Of a stretch of DNA of 64,000 nucleotides, positions 60,401 through 64,000 are shown piece by piece. How positions within the stretch are numbered: position 1 is the first letter of the stretch; every line of letters begins with the position of its first letter. The DNA is taken from positions 517,594 to 581,593 of the forward strand of contig JAUSND010000016.1 in NCBI GenBank assembly GCA_030646295.1, written 5' to 3'. Source of the stretch: Moraxellaceae bacterium. Its GTDB lineage: Bacteria > Pseudomonadota > Gammaproteobacteria > Pseudomonadales > Moraxellaceae. The notes beneath the pieces were generated by a model, which was not told the origin of the DNA, made no database searches, and was given only the letters and a program-made list of their open reading frames with translations. A program made the translations under genes and the position numbers.

Positions 60401-60681
60401 TTGCGAGCTAGCCAAGCCGCTTGAAGTCGGTTTCGTGCCTGGCGGTCATTTTTCCCGCCAAGCAGCCCTAGCTCACCATGTATGGTGTCTTCAGATTCTT
60501 TTAAAGGAAGTGGCGGAACAACCAGCCTGGCACTTGAAACCTGTGCGAGCTCAACAAGCAATTCACCGAATGCAAAGAGCGAGAAACCGGTCGAGAGAAC
60601 ATCAACCTGGTGCCGGGGCTTCAATCCCGGACGAACCATGTCGACTACCCTGTCCGTCCCTGAATTACTGACTACCTTCAT
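57469..60681 (-). CDS. SNF2-type helicase with degenerate PLD-like N-terminal domain
   Basis: A 1070-residue protein. SNF2/superfamily 2 motifs: DSVGLGKT (263-270), DESHNFRN (352-359), SATPVNNR (motif III) and, in the second RecA lobe, ATDCISEGQNLQDCD and QRFGRIDRIGS (motifs V and VI). Residues 1-150 resemble the phospholipase D-like domain of related helicases (LGSFAFSSEGLGI corresponds to the usual GSxNFTxxGL segment) but the H-x-K pair is missing, so it is probably not catalytic. The ATG has AGGGG upstream and overlaps the preceding small gene by 17 bases. It likely translocates on DNA for the downstream nuclease and modification enzymes. Confidence 0.88.
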   Translation of the reverse strand: MKVVSNSGTDRVVDMVRPGLKPRHQVDVLSTGFSLFAFGELLVELAQVSSARLVVPPLPLKESEDTIHGELGLLGGKNDRQARNRLQAAWLARKFSAWLNAKAEVRQAQGSVPQGTLVLRDGQGVAQQAILGSFAFSSEGLGISPGNPLSLIQASESAAEAQMLSQWFDGQWATLKDQPEAKTALIEALKELSAHRDPVSVYAFILHHLFASAGDGIDEERVVKSATGIRNTIIWKKLYKFQRDGVVGAIDKLERFGGCIIADSVGLGKTFEALAIIKYHELRNDRVLVLCPKRLRDNWTLYKSNDKRNILAPDRLNYDVLNHTDLSRDGGHSGDIDLSHVNWGNYDLVVIDESHNFRNKAANKGKETRYDRLMRRIIREGVKTRVLMLSATPVNNRLNDLKNQIAFVTEGDDTALAEHGISSIESTTRRAQKAFNKWLDLPAGEKSPSLLVEMLGFDYFALLDHLTIARSRRHIEKYYGTSETGKFPERLPPVNIKADVDRAGEFQSIREINLEIRRLNLAAYAPLRYVLPHKQAAYDAKYSTQVRGGEGFFRQADREESLIHLLRVNVLKRMESSVSSFALTVRRQLRDVEATLAQIDVHAAEIEEIDIADVDIDDPVYESLLVGRKVKVLLGDVDLLRWRQDLIEDRNRLATLYAAAEQVDPERDDKLQKLKDLIADKCRNPINTGNRKVIVFTAFADTATYLYDQLAAWGKSQLGIEAALVTGSGRNQATLPQLRHDLTSILTAFSPRSKERPEDLKSEGELDLLIATDCISEGQNLQDCDCLINYDIHWNPVRIIQRFGRIDRIGSPNESIQLVNFWPNMELDEYINLEQRVSGRMVLLDISATGEENIIEQQSGDQMNDLEYRRNQLLKLQEKVIDLEDLSSGVAITDLTLTDFRIDLAEYSRAHPGKLNSLPLGTFAVTTSIDADIAPGVIFCLRAEGTAAGKAIDPGYPLAPHYLVHVGEDGTVLLPYTQAKRIMDRLKRLSLGRDMPDATACARFDADTKQGEDMRQAQKLLSAAVASVVGKSEERAAASLFTPGGTHAMKGEFSGSNDFEVLAFLVVLGE

Positions 60682-60871
60682 TACATGCCCCTTCGCCAGC
60701 CTTGTTCTTTTTATTGTCTGGCATCAGCCCGGCCTCTTCTGCGTACTTCAAGACCAGCACCTCCATCATGGAAGCCACCGAGCGATGCTCACGCTCTGCC
60801 GCCATTTTCAGGAGCTGTTTAACTTGGGCTGAAGTACGGATGGACAAGGTTTCATCCTTTAGGCGAGGCAT
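60665..60871 (-). CDS. Small ribbon-helix-helix-type protein heading the operon
   Basis: A 68-residue protein from the ATG at 60871 (a TTG at 60892 is less likely). MPRLKDETLSIRTSAQVKQLLKMAAEREHRSVASMMEVLVLKYAEE has the strand-helix-helix pattern of CopG/Arc repressors; the last 20 residues are Lys/Glu-rich. It overlaps the SNF2 gene by 17 bases and is first in the operon, so it may repress it. No toxin partner is adjacent. Confidence 0.7.
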   Translation of the reverse strand: MPRLKDETLSIRTSAQVKQLLKMAAEREHRSVASMMEVLVLKYAEEAGLMPDNKKNKAGEGACNEGSQ

Positions 60872-61129
60872 GATTGCGTCCCGACGTAACAATCAAGTGA
60901 ATGTACTGCCTTTTACGTACCAACTCCAACCCGGTCTACACCACTTATGAAAATCCGGCACCCTTGTCAGGTATTAGTAAGCGGTCGAGTGGAAAAGACC
61001 AACTTTTGTCGACCTTGAAGAGTATGCCGCTATAGCGACAATTCGTGTCGCCAACTTCATGCATAGGAGTCTCTGCCCTGCTCCGCCTGGAGAAGCTCTC
61101 TGCCTTGCTGTTCCATGCCCTTGGACGAC

Positions 61130-62116
61130 TTACCAACCGCCATCTTTTACAGCCATGGAACCAGGTCCCAGCTTCTGAACATTGGCCGGATGAACGGGCG
61201 GGTTTTCCTTCAGGACTGACTCTCCCTGCTTGATGGACTTTGCCGCCACGCTATCCAATCCAGCCAGTTTTTGGCTGCCACCTAGCGGAGTGAGCGAGTC
61301 ATCGTAGTACTCAAACCATGGCAATCCGGCGGTCGTGTACTCACTGGCGGAGACCGGTGGGGAAAGCATCCCTTTCCCGGTCGCCTCTGCCCACTGGCCG
61401 CTGTTCAAAATATGAACAAAGCACCTGCTGGATACATTGGTGTCCCAAGCCTCCATGCCATAGCTATCCTTGTATATCTTCTGCCGCATCAGCCCGCCGG
61501 GGGCGAGCCCCATCGAGCTTGAACTCATGGGCATGCTGTAGCACATCCTTGGAACCGGGGGCCGAGCCTTCATCAGCTTTTCGTAATGACTCCGCTTCAT
61601 CGGGTACGCGACAATCTGCAGTCCACCATGTTGTGCCTGGCCGGTAAGTTGTTCTTCCGCCGTGTAGCCCTGCCCCAGTGGCATGGCCACAAACTGCCGT
61701 ATCAGGCCTTTCTGGACGCAAAACCCGTCCAGCCATGGTTGCTTTGGCACAACCAGATAGTCCTGGGGCTGAGCCGACAAGTCATTGGTCCACGCCTCTC
61801 CCGTAACTGCATTGATCTTGCCTGCGGCAATTTTCAGGGCAAACGGGTACTCACTATCAGAGGAGAAGGACATCCAGAGCGCTTCCGACTGGTACATCGG
61901 CAACAGGACGCCCCCGTGCCTCACCCATTCTTCGGGCAGTCGACTTGCATGATCCTCGACATGCTCCATCGGGAACCGCCCCAGACCGGGAGGTAGTGGA
62001 TACTCACGATTATCATCCGGGATACGTAGCGTCCTCTGAAACGATACCCGGCATACGGCATCCTCGTGGATTTCCGGAAACTGGAATACCAAATTGTTGC
62101 CATTCAGCTCGATCAT
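61130..62116 (-). CDS. Conserved uncharacterised protein downstream of an XRE regulator
   Basis: A 328-residue protein from the ATG at 62116 (MIELNGNNLVFQFPE), which has GAGAGG 6 bases upstream; an ATG at 62140 overlapping the XRE gene is possible. Marked conserved-looking stretches are DYLVVPKQPWLDGFCV, IRQFVAMPLGQGYTAEEQLTG and SRCFVHILNS. I recall similar proteins in many bacteria and actinomycetes without known function, and see no catalytic motif I can trust. Seventeen bp after the XRE gene, so the two form a unit and the regulator likely controls it. Confidence 0.7.
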   Translation of the reverse strand: MIELNGNNLVFQFPEIHEDAVCRVSFQRTLRIPDDNREYPLPPGLGRFPMEHVEDHASRLPEEWVRHGGVLLPMYQSEALWMSFSSDSEYPFALKIAAGKINAVTGEAWTNDLSAQPQDYLVVPKQPWLDGFCVQKGLIRQFVAMPLGQGYTAEEQLTGQAQHGGLQIVAYPMKRSHYEKLMKARPPVPRMCYSMPMSSSSMGLAPGGLMRQKIYKDSYGMEAWDTNVSSRCFVHILNSGQWAEATGKGMLSPPVSASEYTTAGLPWFEYYDDSLTPLGGSQKLAGLDSVAAKSIKQGESVLKENPPVHPANVQKLGPGSMAVKDGGW

Positions 62117-62133
62117 GATTGCCTCTCCCTGCC

Positions 62134-62487
62134 CTACCATTCGCCGTCTTTAACTTCTCGGACCACTCGCAGAATCGCGTGATCCGGAGCCTCTTTTAAT
62201 TGCCTTAGCAACTCACCGAAAAGCTTTGGTCTCTGAATAATGATCTGCTGCAACTCAGTGGACATCTTCCCCGCCATCGCCAGCAGAACATCCTGATCCT
62301 CACCCAGAATGGCAGCCAACTTCACGATGGCCTCCTCAGAGGGCGGAGGAAAAATGTTTCTCTCAATCTTGGATAAATACGCAGGCTCCACCCCGATGCG
62401 GGTGGCCACCTGCCTGAGCGAAAACGCCCTATCCGACTCGTGAAGAGCCTCTCTTGCCTGCCTTATGTATTCGCCGAACGTCATCAT
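62134..62487 (-). CDS. XRE-family transcriptional regulator
   Basis: A 117-residue protein from tandem ATGs at 62487/62484 (MMTFGEYIRQAREAL), the normal start of this HTH_3 group. The helix-turn-helix is SLRQVATRIGVEPAYLSKIERN (about residues 26-47). There is no ribosome site; an 18-bp palindrome ends 3 bases before the ATG, so translation may be leaderless and transcription autoregulated. A longer frame to 62529 would run through the palindrome and is rejected. It probably controls itself and the uncharacterised gene behind it. Confidence 0.85.
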   Translation of the reverse strand: MMTFGEYIRQAREALHESDRAFSLRQVATRIGVEPAYLSKIERNIFPPPSEEAIVKLAAILGEDQDVLLAMAGKMSTELQQIIIQRPKLFGELLRQLKEAPDHAILRVVREVKDGEW

Positions 62488-62489
62488 TC

Positions 62490-62507
62490 GTGTAGTAAAT
62501 ACTACAC
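62490..62507. promoter_or_regulatory. Palindromic operator at the XRE start codon
   Basis: GTGTAGTA and its exact inverse TACTACAC flank an AA centre. The dyad touches the start region of the XRE gene and contains TAGTATTT/TATTTACT, which can serve as the -10 element; binding would block RNA polymerase. Best read as the repressor's own operator. Confidence 0.8.
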
Positions 62508-62529
62508 ACCAATTTCCTGCAAGTGCCAT

Positions 62530-62828
62530 GACTCACAAGACAGACAAATGGCTTTATTCAAGCAGGGATGTTGCAGACGGACCTGCTCACGCTTGTGTGG
62601 GCAATCTCCTACAAGAGCCAGCGGCAATGGCGACTTTCTTACGCACCGCTCCTTGGTAATAATGGCATCGTTCCGTCGTGATCCTCGATCACCGCTTCAT
62701 GGATGAAGCAGGCGGAACCACTGAATTCCTGAATTTCCCTGCCCAGCAGCAAGCACGCTAGCGACATACGTCATGGAATGACGCCCGGCAGGGAACCTTT
62801 TCTGAACCGCTGGCGAACGCCAGCGGCT
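62530..62828. other. 300-bp stretch without recognisable gene
   Basis: No ORF here has both a start signal and family resemblance. Its right end has a GC-rich hairpin (CCGCTGGC/GCCAGCGG, 62807-62826) directly past the stop of the minus-strand NfeD-like gene and probably terminates it, though without a T-run. Confidence 0.45.
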
Positions 62829-63035
62829 TTATGCCCGGGAGACCGCCAGGATCTCCCCTTCTTGTCCCGTCACCTTCACACGCTCCCCTGCCGGCACCTG
62901 GTGGGGATTGGCAATCTGCCAACGTGTGCCGCCCATTGTGATGATGAACTCCCCTTTGGCATTAGGCTGTCCCAGCACAAAAGTCTTGCCGACCAGGTCA
63001 GTCCAGCAGTCGTCATAGGTCAGGCTCGGGGACAT
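62829..63035 (-). CDS. Small NfeD C-terminal-like OB-fold protein
   Basis: A 68-residue protein. LVGKTFVLGQPNAKGEFIITMGGTRWQIANPHQVPAGERVKVTGQEG has the five-strand OB-fold pattern of the NfeD C-terminal domain (V-G...G-x-W...I-P-x-G-x-x-V-x-V), but no membrane helices or protease domain are present. GGAAG lies 7 bases before the ATG. Divergent from umuD. Stand-alone forms of this domain are uncommon and their role is unknown. Confidence 0.65.
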   Translation of the reverse strand: MSPSLTYDDCWTDLVGKTFVLGQPNAKGEFIITMGGTRWQIANPHQVPAGERVKVTGQEGEILAVSRA

Positions 63036-63165
63036 GGGGACTTCCTTCTTTTTTTGTCTCTTTGGATGGCTCAGTCTGGCAGGTCACCGGGCTTTTGTGA
63101 TGACAGCAGACCAACGGCCAGTTCAGTGGCATTGCCAAGCCGGTGCCAATAAGCATACCCTTATA

Positions 63166-63181
63166 CTGTTCTTTTGGACAG
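63166..63181 (+). promoter_or_regulatory. LexA (SOS) box of umuDC
   Basis: CTGT-N8-ACAG (CTGTTCTTTTGGACAG) matches the gammaproteobacterial LexA consensus exactly at the conserved positions. TATACT at 63162-63167 overlaps its left arm and can be the -10. The ATG of umuD follows 7 bases later, so umuDC should be induced by DNA damage. Confidence 0.9.
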
Positions 63182-63188
63182 TTTTGCA

Positions 63189-63656
63189 ATGAACCTCTCC
63201 ATCCCTGATGCCATCCTCCAGTCGGCTGATATCGCCCTGGCAGCTGATCTGCCGCCGCTGTTTACGCGGCCCCTCTATGGTTGCCGGGTACCGGCAGGAT
63301 TCCCCTCGCCTGCCGACGACTACATCGAGAAGGAACTGGATGCCAACGAGCTTCTGATCACCAACCGGGCCGCCACCTACTTTGTCCGGGTCCGGGGACA
63401 AAGCATGCGTGGGTGCTGGATTCGGGATGGCGACATTGCTGTCGTGGACTGCAGCATCACCCCTCGCCGGGGTATGATCGTGGTCGCTGTCCTGGATGGT
63501 GAAATGCTGGTCAAACAACTGGATCTGGGCCCATCCGGCGAGCCCATGCTCAAGCCCAGTAATGCCCGTTACCCCACCATCACCATCCAGGAAGGACAGG
63601 ACTTCCTGATCTGGGGTGTCGTGACCTGGTCACTGCATCGGCAGGCACTGCAATGA
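63189..63656 (+). CDS. umuD: UmuD-type translesion polymerase subunit
   Basis: A 155-residue S24 autoprotease from the ATG at 63189; the in-frame TTG at 63174 lies inside the LexA box. The cleavage region PAGFPSPADDY keeps GFPSP, with self-cleavage probably between Ala and Gly (Cys-Gly in E. coli UmuD). The catalytic serine is in GQSMRG and the lysine in LVKQL. After RecA-stimulated cleavage UmuD' joins UmuC to form DNA polymerase V. Its stop overlaps the umuC start (ATGA). Mobile elements often carry such pairs (rumAB, mucAB). Confidence 0.93.
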   Translation: MNLSIPDAILQSADIALAADLPPLFTRPLYGCRVPAGFPSPADDYIEKELDANELLITNRAATYFVRVRGQSMRGCWIRDGDIAVVDCSITPRRGMIVVAVLDGEMLVKQLDLGPSGEPMLKPSNARYPTITIQEGQDFLIWGVVTWSLHRQALQ

Positions 63657-64000
63657 GCGACAGCCCCAAACGACTGTTCGCGCTGGTCGACTGCAATAAC
63701 TTCTATGTCAGTTGCGAGCGGATCTTCGATTCCAGGCTTCTCCACAAGCCCGTGGTGGTTCTGTCTAATAACGATGGCTGCGCCATCTCCCGGAGCCAGG
63801 AGGCCAAAGACCTTGGGATCAAGATGGGAGCACCCTGGTTCGAGATCCGCCATCTGGCACAGAGTCATGGGCTCGTCGCCCGCTCCAGCAACTATGCCCT
63901 GTACGGAATCATGAGCAACCGGGTCATGAGCATCCTTCGCGACATGGCCCCGGGTCAGGAGGTCTACTCCATTGATGAGTCTTTTCTGGACATGACAGGC
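63653..64000 (+). CDS. umuC: UmuC-type Y-family DNA polymerase (truncated by window end)
   Basis: The first 116 codons, MSDSPKRLFALVDCNNFYVSCERIF onward, are unmistakable Y-family polymerase: the first metal Asp is in LVDCNNFYVSCER, the steric region in VVVLSNNDGCAISRS, and the second catalytic acids in YSIDESFLD. The gene runs off the window in frame. With UmuD' it carries out error-prone synthesis across lesions. Confidence 0.93.
   Translation, partial: MSDSPKRLFALVDCNNFYVSCERIFDSRLLHKPVVVLSNNDGCAISRSQEAKDLGIKMGAPWFEIRHLAQSHGLVARSSNYALYGIMSNRVMSILRDMAPGQEVYSIDESFLDMTG

Larger units (their letters stand above)
35343..64000. mobile_element. Integrated genomic island / integrative element (right end outside the window)
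   Basis: The left limit is the tRNA-Pro 3' fragment with an integrase just inside. Cargo includes DUF932, RadC, YqaJ and Gp3-like genes common on integrative elements, many restriction- and defence-type genes, an XRE repressor and umuDC. I found no second copy of the tRNA fragment and no transfer or replication genes, so the right boundary, completeness and mobility are unknown; the last few kb (after about 61000) could instead be chromosome. Confidence 0.65.

Noticed and set aside
61035..61051. GCGACA/TGTCGC dyad as operator of the restriction operon
   Set aside because: Only 6-bp arms and about 160 bp from the start codon; too weak to list as a site on its own.
35343..64000. CRISPR arrays, insertion sequences or conjugation genes on the element
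   Set aside because: I looked for regularly spaced repeats, transposases, relaxase or type IV secretion genes and saw none in the window.

Overview
The window looks like a chromosomal segment of an aerobic gammaproteobacterium. Enzyme sequences, the type of malate dehydrogenase, the LiuR-headed leucine pathway and a Pseudomonas-like common polysaccharide antigen cluster all point to the Pseudomonadales/Moraxellaceae/Oceanospirillales neighbourhood. I cannot name the genus. The left 35 kb is ordinary, mid-GC chromosome; the right 28.5 kb is an integrated accessory element rich in putative defence genes.

Left part (1-10806, all minus strand): one operon for an ABC-exported D-rhamnan O-antigen, in transcription order rmd, gmd, wbpW, wzm, wzt, wbpX, wbpY, wbpZ, as in the Pseudomonas aeruginosa A-band (common polysaccharide antigen) locus, followed by two tandem paralogous glycosyltransferases, the last cut by the window edge. 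WbpW, Gmd and Rmd make GDP-D-rhamnose, WbpX/Y/Z polymerise it, and Wzm/Wzt export it; Wzt carries a C-terminal carbohydrate-binding domain.

Middle part (11024-35334): fadH with a divergent AraC-type regulator, a Tat-exported PhoD-like phosphatase with a large insertion, a possible 30-residue acidic peptide, a QueD-like protein, malate dehydrogenase, an RraA-like protein and an NAD(P)-binding protein. Next comes the leucine/isovalerate operon liuR-liuA-liuB-liuC-liuD-aacS behind a 26-bp operator-like palindrome; HMG-CoA lyase (liuE) is not in it. A GMC oxidoreductase with a Tat-signal small subunit, a type B carboxylesterase with a divergent AraC regulator, a ComEA-like HhH protein and the U32 protein TrhP/YegQ follow.

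Right part (35343-64000, running off the window): a tyrosine integrase lies just inside a 45-bp copy of the 3' part of a tRNA-Pro(GGG) gene, which I read as the left attachment site. The element then carries a two-gene DUF262 module; a plus-strand block typical of integrative elements (zinc-ribbon/glycine-zipper protein, DUF932, RadC, YqaJ-type recombinase, Gp3-like protein) whose genes are separated by hairpins; a UvrD-like helicase with a GreA-like domain and a small partner; and a tight six-gene minus-strand operon (ribbon-helix-helix protein, SNF2 helicase, DUF262-HNH, DUF4391, type III Mod, type III Res). After that come an XRE repressor with an 18-bp palindrome at its start codon, an uncharacterised conserved protein, an NfeD-like OB protein and SOS-controlled umuDC. 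The six-gene operon is the best candidate for an undescribed defence system; the DUF262 pair and the GreA-UvrD pair are further candidates. No right attachment site and no conjugation genes lie in the window.
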